A DNA stretch of 63,258 nucleotides from Prevotellaceae bacterium (GTDB lineage: Bacteria; Bacteroidota; Bacteroidia; Bacteroidales; UBA932), in the NCBI GenBank assembly GCA_031266015.1, contig JAISBU010000034.1, positions 1 to 63,258 of the forward strand, read 5' to 3'. This document shows positions 25,602 to 33,271 of this stretch, piece by piece. Each line of letters opens with the position of its first letter. Position 1 is the stretch's first letter. The position numbers and the translations under genes were made by a program. The notes under the pieces are model-generated. The model was not told the DNA's origin, searched no databases, and saw nothing but the letters and a program-made list of their open reading frames with translations.

Positions 25602-26918
25602 CTAAAACAGATAGTTTAATCCAATGTACAATCCTGTATTTCCGTCACGCTTATCTAAGGCTTTTCCAAAGTCAGCGGAGATTATAAAGTTCTGATTCAT
25701 AACAAGTTGAAATCCTGCCCCCACGCATACGTGTGGCGCTTCCTTATCGGTAGTTATTAGCTTAGGTCTTGCTACAGAGTATGTATTTATATCCTCATGC
25801 ATTTGCTCCATTTCGCTTTCACGGTAGGGCTGTACTATCATTCCCATATCTACGAACGGATTGGTGGATAGATACCAGTTCTGCTTAATGAGCTTAAAGT
25901 GTAAAAACTTCCAACGTAGCTCGGCATTGGCAAATATTACGCCATCTCCCACAATGCGATTGCGCACGGAACCACGCATGGTGCTGGAGCTTCCCAATCC
26001 CTCGGATAGCGTTTTGCGTAGCATCAGCACATTTATATTCTGCTGCAAGTACCATGGCGTATGGCCAAACAGTGTTCCTTGATAACCGATGCGGTAGGCA
26101 AATGAAAGGTTTTGTGGAAGGATGGTAAAATACTGGCGATGCACCAGCGTAATTTTTGCATGCGTATTATTACGCCCCTCAATGTCAGGCGAAAACAGGA
26201 ATAGCAGCTCCGTACACATCCCCTTCATGGGGTTGGGCTCAAAGTTGCGGGTATCGTACACCAAACCACCTTTCAGGTAAATGTGCGAACCACCTTTCAC
26301 CTCGTCGCGCGGAAGTCCTCCATAGCTCGCGTAGTACTCATAAGCAGTGGAGTCCTCCGGCAGGTCAAGTTTTTTCTTATCTACAGCGCCAATGTCAAAG
26401 TTGTAAAAATCAAGGCCTGCTGCCCAACGTAGATTTCCGGAAATGGCGCCCTGTAGCACGCTCACTACTCGAAATAATTTACGATTGTAGCTGTAAAATC
26501 CCTCGCTAATGTAATCGTCGGCATCCTTATCAACATAGTCAGGAATATACGCAGCCTTGTATCCGTTAAAGCCGTGCAGCTTCATCATTTTGTCGGTTAC
26601 GTAGGCCATATCTACAGTGGTGCGCAAGCCGGGTAGCAGATATTTAGAGTCGTAGTAGGTGCGAAAGATGGTGGAACCTTTTGTGTACTGAGATACTTCG
26701 GCGTAAATGGAGTGTTGGTAGTGCGGATAAGTGCTGCCGTCTCCATAGTAGAAAAAGTTTACGATACCTCCGTACTGAAATCCGAGGTTGCTATCGAATG
26801 ATAGGGCAGGCAGCATACCGACATTCCAGCCGGTTTTTACAGAGTCCCTGTGTGCTGCCGGAGAGGAAAAGTAAGCTGCTGTTATTAATAGCAGTACTAG
26901 AAATAGTCTTTTTTTCAT
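25602..26918 (-). CDS. BamA/TamA-like outer membrane barrel protein
   Basis: The start chosen is ATG 26918 (MKKRLFLVLLL), five codons inside a longer frame, because it begins a clean signal peptide (about 1-22). The 438-residue protein lacks recognisable POTRA domains and consists of beta-hairpins from residue 30 on, including LKGGLVYDTRNFEPNPMKGM, which resembles the D15/surface antigen barrel (YDTRDxxxxPxxG). It ends in an aromatic residue (YIGLNYLF). Function unknown; proteins of this type insert in the outer membrane. A TACCTTTG box (26931-26938, minus) lies 12 bases before the ATG, implying a very short leader. Confidence 0.82.
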   Translation of the reverse strand: MKKRLFLVLLLITAAYFSSPAAHRDSVKTGWNVGMLPALSFDSNLGFQYGGIVNFFYYGDGSTYPHYQHSIYAEVSQYTKGSTIFRTYYDSKYLLPGLRTTVDMAYVTDKMMKLHGFNGYKAAYIPDYVDKDADDYISEGFYSYNRKLFRVVSVLQGAISGNLRWAAGLDFYNFDIGAVDKKKLDLPEDSTAYEYYASYGGLPRDEVKGGSHIYLKGGLVYDTRNFEPNPMKGMCTELLFLFSPDIEGRNNTHAKITLVHRQYFTILPQNLSFAYRIGYQGTLFGHTPWYLQQNINVLMLRKTLSEGLGSSSTMRGSVRNRIVGDGVIFANAELRWKFLHFKLIKQNWYLSTNPFVDMGMIVQPYRESEMEQMHEDINTYSVARPKLITTDKEAPHVCVGAGFQLVMNQNFIISADFGKALDKRDGNTGLYIGLNYLF

Positions 26919-27023
26919 GTAAGAATAATACAAAGGTACATTTTGTTATCACAAATAGGTGCTATTGTCAAGTTTTGGTACAGCTTTAACACGCAAATAT
27001 GGAAATTTTCCCTCAATTTCGGG

Positions 27024-27060
27024 CAAAAAGAAAGAGGATTTAGCTCTTACCAAATCCTCT
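27024..27060 (-). terminator. Terminator of the rplS/tRNA-Met transcript
   Basis: AGAGGATTT (27033-27041) and AAATCCTCT (27052-27060) form a 9-bp stem. On the minus strand it is followed by TTCTTTTTG, a fair T-tract. It lies 21 bases past the tRNA-Met gene in the direction of transcription. Confidence 0.8.
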
Positions 27061-27081
27061 AACCTTTTGATTTTCAACTTG

Positions 27082-27155
27082 TAGCGCGATCCGGGATTGA
27101 ACCGGAGACCTCATGATTATGAATCATGCGCTCTAACCATCTGAGCTACCGCGCC
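27082..27155 (-). tRNA. tRNA-Met (anticodon CAT)
   Basis: Read on the minus strand the 74-base sequence folds as a tRNA: acceptor GGCGCGG with TCGCGCT, D-arm with GCTCAGATGGTTAGAGC, anticodon stem CATGA/TCATG with loop TTCATAA (anticodon CAT), and T-arm TCCGG-TTCAATC-CCGGA. CCA is not encoded. A CAT anticodon can belong to elongator Met or to an Ile tRNA modified at C34; it lacks the usual initiator features, so elongator Met is the default. It lies 38 bases downstream of rplS and is probably cut from the same transcript. Confidence 0.95.
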
Positions 27156-27193
27156 ATATACTTTTGCCGTACGGCAAGAGTGTTTTGTATAGC

Positions 27194-27571
27194 CTATGCT
27201 TCTTCTTTAGCTGTGGCTACCTTTCTTTCCTTAATGCGCGCCTTCTTACCGGTTAGCTTGCGTAGGTAGAAGATGCGTGCACGACGAACCTTACCTGACT
27301 TGTTAAGCTCAATGCCCTCAATAAATGGTGAATTTAGCGGGAAAATACGCTCTACACCGATATTGTCAGACATTTTGCGAACAGTAAAGGTTTCGGTGTT
27401 GCCCGAGCCACGACGCTGAATAACCACACCCCGGAACTTTTGCAAACGCTCCTTGTTTTCCTCCACAATACGGTAGGTTACGGTAATGGTATCTCCGCTC
27501 TTAAATGCAGGGTGCTGCTTTTTGTCAGCATAAAAAGCCTGTTCGGCCACTTTCATCAAATCAACTTTCAT
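27194..27571 (-). CDS. rplS: 50S ribosomal protein L19
   Basis: The 125-residue protein carries the L19 core: [56 protein letters not shown] and [21 protein letters not shown]19 sits at the interface of the ribosomal subunits. It has a short acidic/basic C-terminal extension (VATAKEEA). A perfect Bacteroidetes promoter lies about 90 bases upstream. Confidence 0.97.
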   Translation of the reverse strand: MKVDLMKVAEQAFYADKKQHPAFKSGDTITVTYRIVEENKERLQKFRGVVIQRRGSGNTETFTVRKMSDNIGVERIFPLNSPFIEGIELNKSGKVRRARIFYLRKLTGKKARIKERKVATAKEEA

Positions 27572-27659
27572 GACGGATGCTCTTTTAAAGTGAGTTTAGC
27601 GCAACATTACACGGATTTCTGCATTCGCTGCCGATAGGAGGTTGCATTTTTTCGGATTG

Positions 27660-27690
27660 CAAAGGTATATATTATTTTTATTTCCGCAAA
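27660..27690 (-). promoter_or_regulatory. rplS promoter (TTTG-N19-TACCTTTG)
   Basis: On the minus strand TTTG (27687-27690) and TACCTTTG (27660-27667) are separated by 19 bases, an exact fit to the Bacteroidetes consensus. The resulting leader of about 80 bases could hold a control structure for L19, but I see no clear hairpin to assign. Confidence 0.85.
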
Positions 27691-27791
27691 TATTCCCTCA
27701 TTTTTTTGTATATTGTATAGGTGAAAGCTAAAAATCTGCTTTTCAGTAAGTTTTTTTCTGTGAGGGTATTGCTTTTTCTTTTTTTATGAGC

Positions 27792-27799
27792 TATCTTTG
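27792..27799 (+). promoter_or_regulatory. -7 box for the HU gene
   Basis: TATCTTTG matches TAnnTTTG, about 59 bases before the HU start codon. The -33 region is T-rich without an exact TTTG at standard spacing. Confidence 0.6.
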
Positions 27800-27857
27800 C
27801 AATTCATTTATTATGGAGTAATTTGAAATAATCACCTAAAATAGTTTACTAAGTAAT

Positions 27858-28148
27858 ATGACAAAGGCAGACATCATAAACGAAGTTGCAAAGGTTACCG
27901 GCGTAGAAAAGGTAGCGGTGCAAAAATCAGTTGAGTGCTTTATGGAAGTAGTAAAGGACTCTCTTGTAAAAGACAGAAACGTGTATTTGCGCGGTTTCGG
28001 TTCTTTCATTGTTAAAAAGCGTGCTCAAAAGACAGCCCGTAACATCTCTAAGAATACTACCATTGTTATTCCGGAGCACTTCATTCCCTCATTCAAGCCG
28101 GCTAAGACCTTTACAAACAAGGTTAAGTTTAACGTGAAGAGGAAGTAA
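27858..28148 (+). CDS. HU/IHF-family DNA-binding protein
   Basis: The 96-residue protein has the full HU fold: MTKADIINEVAKVTG at the N-terminus, the VYLRGFGSFIVKKRAQKTARNI beta-arm region and a C-terminal PAKTFTNKVKFNV. The conserved arm motif GRNP is changed to ARNI, so the DNA-intercalating Pro is not at the normal place. HU proteins bend and compact DNA. A gene for a 29-residue basic protein follows by 40 bases and shares the terminator at 28303. Confidence 0.94.
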   Translation: MTKADIINEVAKVTGVEKVAVQKSVECFMEVVKDSLVKDRNVYLRGFGSFIVKKRAQKTARNISKNTTIVIPEHFIPSFKPAKTFTNKVKFNVKRK

Positions 28149-28188
28149 GATCTCACGTTGCTCGTAACAATTAAATAAATTAAGTAGT

Positions 28189-28278
28189 ATGCCTTGCGGT
28201 AAAAAAAGAAAGGCCCATAAGATGGCCACGCACAAGCGTAAAAAGCGCCTGCGTAAAAACAGGCACAAAAAGAAGTAA
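28189..28278 (+). CDS. 29-residue basic protein of the AURKAIP1/COX24 type
   Basis: The frame ATG 28189 to TAA 28276-28278 encodes MPCGKKRKAHKMATHKRKKR followed by LRKNRHKKK. The pattern KKRKxHKxxTHKRKKRLRKNRHKKK is strongly conserved in Bacteroidetes and is annotated as AURKAIP1/COX24-domain. Mitochondrial relatives (mS38) and actinobacterial bS22 are ribosomal, so a place in the ribosome is likely but inferred. It sits between the HU gene and an intrinsic terminator, in the same transcript. Confidence 0.88.
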   Translation: MPCGKKRKAHKMATHKRKKRLRKNRHKKK

Positions 28279-28302
28279 CTTAGCTTTGTGCATTATTTTC
28301 AT

Positions 28303-28343
28303 ACAAACCTAAAGGATTTAACCCTTTAGGTTTGTTCTATTTT
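28303..28343 (+). terminator. Terminator of the HU operon
   Basis: ACAAACCTAAAGG (28303-28315) pairs perfectly with CCTTTAGGTTTGT (28323-28335), 13 bp, loop of 7, followed by TCTATTTT. Confidence 0.9.
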
Positions 28344-28423
28344 GGAACACTACAGTAACGCGTACTGCCGTGGGTTGCGGTGTGTGCATGTAAGTTGCTG
28401 TATAACATAACATTACTACAGCT

Positions 28424-29968
28424 ATGACCAATGAGCTAGTGGTTGATGTAGCCCCTTCTGAGATAACTATTGCGCTTCTTGAAGATAAGCAGCTTGTAGA
28501 GCTGCACAAGGAGCAGAGCAATGCCAACTTCTCGGTAGGAGATATTTATTTGGGTAAGGTAAAAAAGGTTATGCCCGGCTTAAATGCCGCATTTGTAGAT
28601 GTGGGGTACCACAAAGATGCTTTTATACACTACCTGGATCTTGGCTCGCAGTTTCTTACTTTCAACAAGTACGTAAATGCGCTGGTAAAAAAGGAGCAAA
28701 TCAACTTTTCCAAAATGAAGCTGGAAAAGGATTTGGAGAAAAACGGTAAGATAAGCGATGTTCTTACCGTGGGGCAGCCTATGCTGGTGCAAATTGCCAA
28801 GGAACCTATATCAACTAAAGGGCCGCGTATTACGGCCGAAATATCCATTGCCAACCGTAACATGGTGCTTTTGCCATTTGCGGATAAGATTTCTATTTCT
28901 CAAAAAATATCATCGAACGATGAGAAAAAGCGCCTCAAGCGCCTGCTTAAGAGCATTTTACCTAAGAATTACGGGATTATCATTCGTACCGCCGGCGAGG
29001 GCAAAAAGGTTGTCACGCTTGATGGCGAGCTACGTGCCGCCGTGCAGCATTGGGAAACCAGCTGCGAAAAAATCCGCACTTCGGGGTATCCCGCACTTAT
29101 TGCCACCGAAATAAATCGCACGACGGCCGTGCTGCGCGACCTGCTTAACGTATCGTTCAACAACATTCATATCAACAGCGAAGGGCTTTACCGTGAGGTG
29201 AAGGATTACATTGCCTCTATTGCTCCGGAAAAGGAGAAGATAGTAAAGTTCTACGATGGCGGCGAGCCTATTTTTGAGCGCTTTGGGCTTACCAGGCAAA
29301 TGAAATCCGGCTTTGGTCGGGTAGTATCGCTTAAAGCCGGTGCGTACCTGGTGATTGAGCATACCGAAGCGCTGCACGTGGTTGATGTAAATAGTGGCGT
29401 TCGAGCAACGAAAGGTACAGATGATCTGGAGTACAACGTAATGGAGGTTAACCTGAATGCCGCTGCTGAAATTGCTCGTCAGCTACGCTTGCGAGATATG
29501 GGAGGCATTATTGTGGTGGACTTTATTGACCTGCACGTTGCCGAGAATCGTCGGATGCTGTATGAGAAAATGATTGAGCTGATGAGTAAGGATAGGGCAA
29601 AGCACAACATTTTGCCCTTATCTAAGTTTGGGCTCATGCAAATTACCCGTCAGCGCGTGCGCCCCGAGATGAAGATAAAGACGATGGAAACTTGTCCAAC
29701 CTGTAATGGCTCGGGTAAGGTTGGTCCTACTATTTTGTTTGATGATCAGCTGGAAAATCAGCTGGCTTACTTAGTGGCTGAAAAAAAGGTCAGAAATTTA
29801 ACGTTGAGGGTACATCCTTATACGGCGGCCTTCCTAACCAAGGGGCTATTTTCTTTGCGTTTGCGTTGGCAAATGAAGTATAAGTGCAGGATAAAAATCA
29901 TCTTTTCTCAGGAGTGCAGCTATCTTGAGAGCCACTTCTACAATTCAAAAGGAGAGGAGCTTTTGTAG
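28424..29968 (+). CDS. rng: Ribonuclease E/G family endoribonuclease
   Basis: The 514-residue protein is the length of RNase G and lacks the RNase E scaffold tail. It has an S1 RNA-binding domain (GDIYLGKVKKVMPGLNAAFVDVG, about 40-62), catalytic DNase I-like part with VVDVNSG (about 324-330) and VVDFIDL (about 363-369) providing the metal-binding Asp residues, and the zinc-link CPTCNGSG (about 424-431). It cuts single-stranded 5'-monophosphate RNA in rRNA processing and mRNA decay. It is transcribed alone; the tRNA-Pro promoter begins directly after it. Confidence 0.94.
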   Translation: MTNELVVDVAPSEITIALLEDKQLVELHKEQSNANFSVGDIYLGKVKKVMPGLNAAFVDVGYHKDAFIHYLDLGSQFLTFNKYVNALVKKEQINFSKMKLEKDLEKNGKISDVLTVGQPMLVQIAKEPISTKGPRITAEISIANRNMVLLPFADKISISQKISSNDEKKRLKRLLKSILPKNYGIIIRTAGEGKKVVTLDGELRAAVQHWETSCEKIRTSGYPALIATEINRTTAVLRDLLNVSFNNIHINSEGLYREVKDYIASIAPEKEKIVKFYDGGEPIFERFGLTRQMKSGFGRVVSLKAGAYLVIEHTEALHVVDVNSGVRATKGTDDLEYNVMEVNLNAAAEIARQLRLRDMGGIIVVDFIDLHVAENRRMLYEKMIELMSKDRAKHNILPLSKFGLMQITRQRVRPEMKIKTMETCPTCNGSGKVGPTILFDDQLENQLAYLVAEKKVRNLTLRVHPYTAAFLTKGLFSLRLRWQMKYKCRIKIIFSQECSYLESHFYNSKGEELL

Positions 29969-29992
29969 GGTATAAAGATTTTTTTGAGTGAT

Positions 29993-30023
29993 TTTGAAAA
30001 ACTCGAAAGAAGTCTTACCTTTG
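29993..30023 (+). promoter_or_regulatory. tRNA-Pro promoter (TTTG-N19-TACCTTTG)
   Basis: TTTG at 29993-29996 and TACCTTTG at 30016-30023 are 19 bases apart, an exact fit to the Bacteroidetes consensus. Transcription would begin about 10 bases before the mature tRNA. Confidence 0.9.
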
Positions 30024-30040
30024 CACCTTAAAAATGAGTT

Positions 30041-30115
30041 CGGGGTGTAGCTCAGCCCGGTTAGAGTACACGTCTGGGGGGCGTGTGGCCGCTGGTTCGA
30101 ATCCAGTCACCCCGA
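30041..30115 (+). tRNA. tRNA-Pro (anticodon GGG), attachment site of the ICE
   Basis: The 75-base sequence folds with acceptor CGGGGTG/CACCCCG, D-arm TAGCTCAG, anticodon stem CACGT/GCGTG with loop CTGGGGG (anticodon GGG) and T-arm CTGG-TTCGAAT-CCAG. CCA is not encoded. An intrinsic terminator follows at 30122 and an integrase gene at 30267 points away from the tRNA, the normal layout when an element integrates in the 3' end of a tRNA. The core att sequence is therefore expected in about 30090-30115. Confidence 0.95.
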
Positions 30116-30121
30116 CACCGC

Positions 30122-30157
30122 AAAAAGCCTTGATACTAGAGTTATCAAGGCTTTTTT
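30122..30157 (+). terminator. Terminator after tRNA-Pro
   Basis: AAAAAGCCTTGATA (30122-30135) pairs with TATCAAGGCTTTTT (30143-30156), 14 bp, with a T-run. It separates tRNA transcription from the element's integrase gene. Confidence 0.92.
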
Positions 30158-30174
30158 GTTTGCGAATTAAGCTG

Positions 30175-30182
30175 TATATTTG
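30175..30182 (+). promoter_or_regulatory. -7 box for the integrase gene
   Basis: TATATTTG fits TAnnTTTG, with TTTG at 30155-30158 (16-base gap, short). The leader of about 78 bases runs through the phased repeats at 30191-30250. Confidence 0.5.
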
Positions 30183-30190
30183 TCGAGATT

Positions 30191-30250
30191 TTGCACATTT
30201 CTGCACTTTTTTGCATGTTTCCGCACTTTTTTCGTGCAATTTTCGTGCAA
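30191..30250. repeat. Helically phased TGCAC repeats at the element's left end
   Basis: Hexamers TTGCAC, CTGCAC, TTGCAT and CCGCAC start at 30191, 30201, 30211 and 30221, exactly 10 bases apart, each followed by a T-tract. Two copies of the inverted form GTGCAA follow at 30234 and 30245, 11 bases apart. Such spacing puts the sites on one face of the helix and phased T-tracts bend DNA. Candidates are integrase arm sites, excisionase sites or an operator for the integrase gene. Confidence 0.6.
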
Positions 30251-30266
30251 TTTTCAGGATTTTTCT

Positions 30267-31454
30267 ATGGCAACTGTTCGCTTTTATTTGGATACTCGTA
30301 ACTTGAGACAGGACGGAACTTACGCCCTCAAGTTGATAGTCGACCATAACCAAGGTATTCCTATTAACTTAAAAGTTTACCTCACGCCCGAGCAGTGGGA
30401 CGAGGACAGCAAGCAAATTGTTAAACATCCTAATCGAGTTCAGCTTAATTTTTTCATTAAACAGCGTAAAACGGCTGTGGAAAATCTACTACTTTCTTTA
30501 CAGGCACAAGGAATACTGTCACGATTAACGCCAAAAGAGCTAAAGAAAAGGATAAATGCTATCGGCACAGGTGAAGAGGTTGGGGAAGTTTTAAACGAGG
30601 AGGAGTGTAAGCTTAAGCCACTCTATGAGCGTTTTGTAAGCAGGTTGACAAACTTACGTACAAAAGAGCTGTACAGGAGTACGCTCAATAAAATAGACAG
30701 CTTTTCAAGTGTGGAATCCTTAACTTTTACACAAGTAAGCTATGACTGGCTGCATGATTTTGAGCAGCACTTAAAGCAGACCGTACCAAGCATTAACGCA
30801 CGAGCAATACACTTACGCAACATCAGAGCAATTTTTAATAGCGCCATTGATGAGGGTAAAGTGTCGCTCAATGACTACCCTTTCCGGCGGTTTAAAATTA
30901 GAAAGCAGCAGACCATAAAGCGCTCCCTAACAGTGGAGCAGCTAAGGTTGATAAGGGACACTCAGTGGACACCTAAAGTACAAGAGGCCGCGGACTTTTT
31001 CATGCTATCGTTCTACCTAATAGGCATCAATATTATTGATATTTTGCACTTGAAAGAATTGCTGGGCGATAAAATTGCGTACCACCGGGCAAAAACCGGT
31101 CGCCTGTATGAGTTCCGAGTACCACAGGAGGCGCTGTCTATTTTTGAAAAATATAAAGGGGGCGAATATTTGCTGTCATGGCGAGAACGCTATAGGGACT
31201 ATCGGGGGTTCACGGGCATAGTCAATGAACGCTGTAAGGAAATAGGCAAGGCAATAGGCGCTCCCACGCTAACCACCTACTATGCCCGTCATACATGGGC
31301 AACCCTTGCCGCAAGCTTGGATATTCCTAAAGAAACCATTGCAGCGGCACTTGGACATGCGGAACACTCAGTAACCGATGTGTACATTAACTTTGACCAG
31401 CGGAAAATTGATGAGGCTAATAAGCGAGTGATAGCTTACTTAATGGAGGCATAA
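30267..31454 (+). CDS. Tyrosine recombinase (ICE integrase)
   Basis: The start chosen is ATG 30267 (MATVRFYLDTRN), since upstream codons run through the repeats and read as low-complexity Phe/Cys. The 395-residue protein has an arm-binding N-terminal domain (about 1-90), a SAM-like core-binding domain (about 115-215) and a catalytic domain (about 225-390). The C-terminal catalytic residues are visible: TTYYARHTWATLA (His-Arg-like ARH box), LGHAEHS, and the nucleophile Tyr in TDVYINF. The position of the first catalytic Arg reads FYLIGINIIDILHL, without an Arg, as is also known for IntDOT. It integrates and excises the element at tRNA-Pro. Confidence 0.93.
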   Translation: MATVRFYLDTRNLRQDGTYALKLIVDHNQGIPINLKVYLTPEQWDEDSKQIVKHPNRVQLNFFIKQRKTAVENLLLSLQAQGILSRLTPKELKKRINAIGTGEEVGEVLNEEECKLKPLYERFVSRLTNLRTKELYRSTLNKIDSFSSVESLTFTQVSYDWLHDFEQHLKQTVPSINARAIHLRNIRAIFNSAIDEGKVSLNDYPFRRFKIRKQQTIKRSLTVEQLRLIRDTQWTPKVQEAADFFMLSFYLIGINIIDILHLKELLGDKIAYHRAKTGRLYEFRVPQEALSIFEKYKGGEYLLSWRERYRDYRGFTGIVNERCKEIGKAIGAPTLTTYYARHTWATLAASLDIPKETIAAALGHAEHSVTDVYINFDQRKIDEANKRVIAYLMEA

Positions 31455-31729
31455 TCCCAAAATTGGTATCTTTGTTTTTTTAATGTATTGATTGTCAGTG
31501 TAATATATGAACGAGAATCTTAGTAAGTCCAATAATACCGGTAATCAAGTGTAAGTTCCAAAAAAGGGATTGCAAAAAAATATTATCTTTGCACATAATT
31601 TTTAAAGACTTGAACAACCTTACAACAGGCTGCGGTGAATTGATGGTTTCGATGAGCAACTTAAATTTTTTCATGCAAAAAGTGAAGACTTAAAGTATTC
31701 AATTTTGAAAAAGTGAGGCATTAAAAGCC
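31455..31729. other. Gap after the integrase with an orphan promoter box
   Basis: A good -7 box TATCTTTG (31584-31591, plus) points at about 130 bases with no gene; the only frame is 16 codons (31644-31694, start ATGGTTTCG). At 31711-31727 GAGGC/GCCTC form a small hairpin that could end the leftward operon whose last stop is at 31730. A small RNA or peptide is possible but unproven. Confidence 0.35.
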
Positions 31730-32008
31730 TCAAACCTCTACATCTTTCAGCGTATTTTCTAGAATCCAATGCACAAGTGTGGTCTTGCTTATACCCGATT
31801 TTATGCCGACTTTGTGCTCATAGCGTAACTTTTTAGCGAGGATAGCCAGTTTTAAATCTAGCAGCGGGTCTATTCTTACGCTACACACTTGATTTTCAGG
31901 CATTTTTTTTGCAATTTCATCCAACATTTCGGGCGTGATAGAAAGGTTCCCAACTCTAATAATACTAGTAACATCAGGATTTTGGGTAACAGGTTGTTTT
32001 TTCATCAT
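31730..32008 (-). CDS. DUF3408-like protein of the parA operon (short paralogue)
   Basis: The 92-residue protein ends with LAKKLRYEHKVGIKSGISKT then LVHWILENTLKDVEV, closely similar to the C-terminus of the 158-residue protein encoded just upstream. The centre has CSVRIDPLLDLKLAILA, a ribbon-helix-helix-like strand followed by helices. Bacteroidetes conjugative elements carry DUF3408 proteins next to parA (TraA/TraB region), and a DNA-binding ParB-like role is the common guess. It is the last gene of the operon, 16 bases after its paralogue. Confidence 0.7.
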   Translation of the reverse strand: MMKKQPVTQNPDVTSIIRVGNLSITPEMLDEIAKKMPENQVCSVRIDPLLDLKLAILAKKLRYEHKVGIKSGISKTTLVHWILENTLKDVEV

Positions 32009-32024
32009 CTTACTTTTTAATAGG

Positions 32025-32501
32025 TTATACCTCTACATTTTTTAGCGCGTTTTCTAAGATTAAAAAAAGTAAGTTTTGCTTATTAATGCTGGCTTTTACG
32101 CTGCTGCTGGAGGTTATCGTTGCTTTTTGTCCGTAGCGTAGCTTGTGCGCTAAGTCAGCCAGTTTGTAATCGTGCTCAGGGTGTATGCTTATGCGACACC
32201 TGCTGGCTTCTTTCATTTTTTCGGCAAACTCTACAAATCCAAGACTGCTGATGCCCAAGTCGCTTAGCTGCGCATTGTCAATGCTTGTATTTTTTTCAAC
32301 TCCCTTTTTTGGTGTTGGCTGCGGTACCGGTTCTATTGGGGTTACCTGTAGTTCTGCTTCGTCCAGGAGCAAGGATAGTCCTCCCTTTTTAGGTTCTGGC
32401 GTTTCTTCTATTACCAACTCTGTGGCGCTACCTTTTGGGTCGCGCTGCACTGCCGTATAAACTTTGTCTAAAAAGTCCATTCTATTACCATTTTTTGCCA
32501 T
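32025..32501 (-). CDS. DUF3408-like protein of the parA operon (long paralogue)
   Basis: The 158-residue protein has an acidic, disordered N-terminal half (Pro- and Glu-rich, about 20-75) and a C-terminal domain CRISIHPEHDYKLADLAHKL then RYGQKATITSSSS and LLFLILENALKNVEV. The last 60 residues align with the shorter paralogue downstream. It begins 4 bases after the parA stop. A role as DNA-binding partner of the ParA ATPase in partition or transfer control is inferred from gene order. Confidence 0.72.
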   Translation of the reverse strand: MAKNGNRMDFLDKVYTAVQRDPKGSATELVIEETPEPKKGGLSLLLDEAELQVTPIEPVPQPTPKKGVEKNTSIDNAQLSDLGISSLGFVEFAEKMKEASRCRISIHPEHDYKLADLAHKLRYGQKATITSSSSVKASINKQNLLFLILENALKNVEV

Positions 32502-32505
32502 AGCT

Positions 32506-33252
32506 TTATTGATTTAAAAAAACAACTAATTTCCCCATAAATGCTGCAAACTCTTTGTACAACCCTGCCAATATTTTGTTGCTTTTTAGCGATGACAACA
32601 TATTAGTGTAGGTATCGTTGTACTTTCTGTAGGTTTCCTTGAGCGATATAAACATTACCTCTTTGTATATGCCATGCTTTGCCTTTTGTTTTTCCCAAAA
32701 CATTACGGTTTCCTTGTAAATTTCGGTAAGCTCAAATTTGTTGTACATCAGCGCTACCTTGAGGGGTGGTAGATTGTGATTTACTCGCAGCTGCTGTGTT
32801 TTGGTAATGTTTTTCAGAAATTTGATGGTAGAAAGAGAGTCGCTGTCGTCGCCGTTTACTACAATAATCGCGTAGTCAAGACAGGCGAGCAACCCTGATA
32901 TATCATTGCTTTGACCGCGCCCGGGCATATCTACAATCAAAAAATCGTAGTCGTTTTCGTCAAATTTTTGAGCTGCAAAACCTTGCTCGGTAACTACCTG
33001 TAACGGCTTCTTTCCTGACATCATGGCAGGCAGATCCGCAGGTAGGCAGGTGGCAACAGGGTAGGGAAATTCGTCGCGCTCCGAGAAGTCGCGCCGCCGC
33101 AAATCTACGCTTGTTTCTTGGTCGTCGCAATCTACCAGCAGCACCCTTTTTTTGTAGCTGCTGCCCGCGAGCGTGTTTGCAACAACTTTCGAAGCGAACG
33201 ATTTTCCCACGCCTCCCTTTTGGTTTACAAATCCGATTGTTTTCATTTTCAT
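32506..33252 (-). CDS. ParA-family ATPase
   Basis: The 248-residue protein has the deviant Walker A motif KGGVGKS (residues 12-18), DCDDQETSVDL (Walker A') and VDMPGRG (about 107-113). In conjugative elements ParA proteins act in partition of the excised circle or in organising transfer. The start is ATG 33252 (MKMKTIGFV). It is the first gene of the leftward operon, whose mRNA leader ends with a terminator-like hairpin 20 bases ahead of the start codon (33272-33313). Confidence 0.92.
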   Translation of the reverse strand: MKMKTIGFVNQKGGVGKSFASKVVANTLAGSSYKKRVLLVDCDDQETSVDLRRRDFSERDEFPYPVATCLPADLPAMMSGKKPLQVVTEQGFAAQKFDENDYDFLIVDMPGRGQSNDISGLLACLDYAIIVVNGDDSDSLSTIKFLKNITKTQQLRVNHNLPPLKVALMYNKFELTEIYKETVMFWEKQKAKHGIYKEVMFISLKETYRKYNDTYTNMLSSLKSNKILAGLYKEFAAFMGKLVVFLNQ

Positions 33253-33271
33253 GATGTTTTTTGTGGTTAAT

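Noticed and set aside
30180-30266. Upstream extension of the integrase frame
   Set aside because: It starts at the predicted promoter and translates the phased T-rich repeats into Phe/Cys-rich low complexity. ATG 30267 begins a normal integrase N-terminus.
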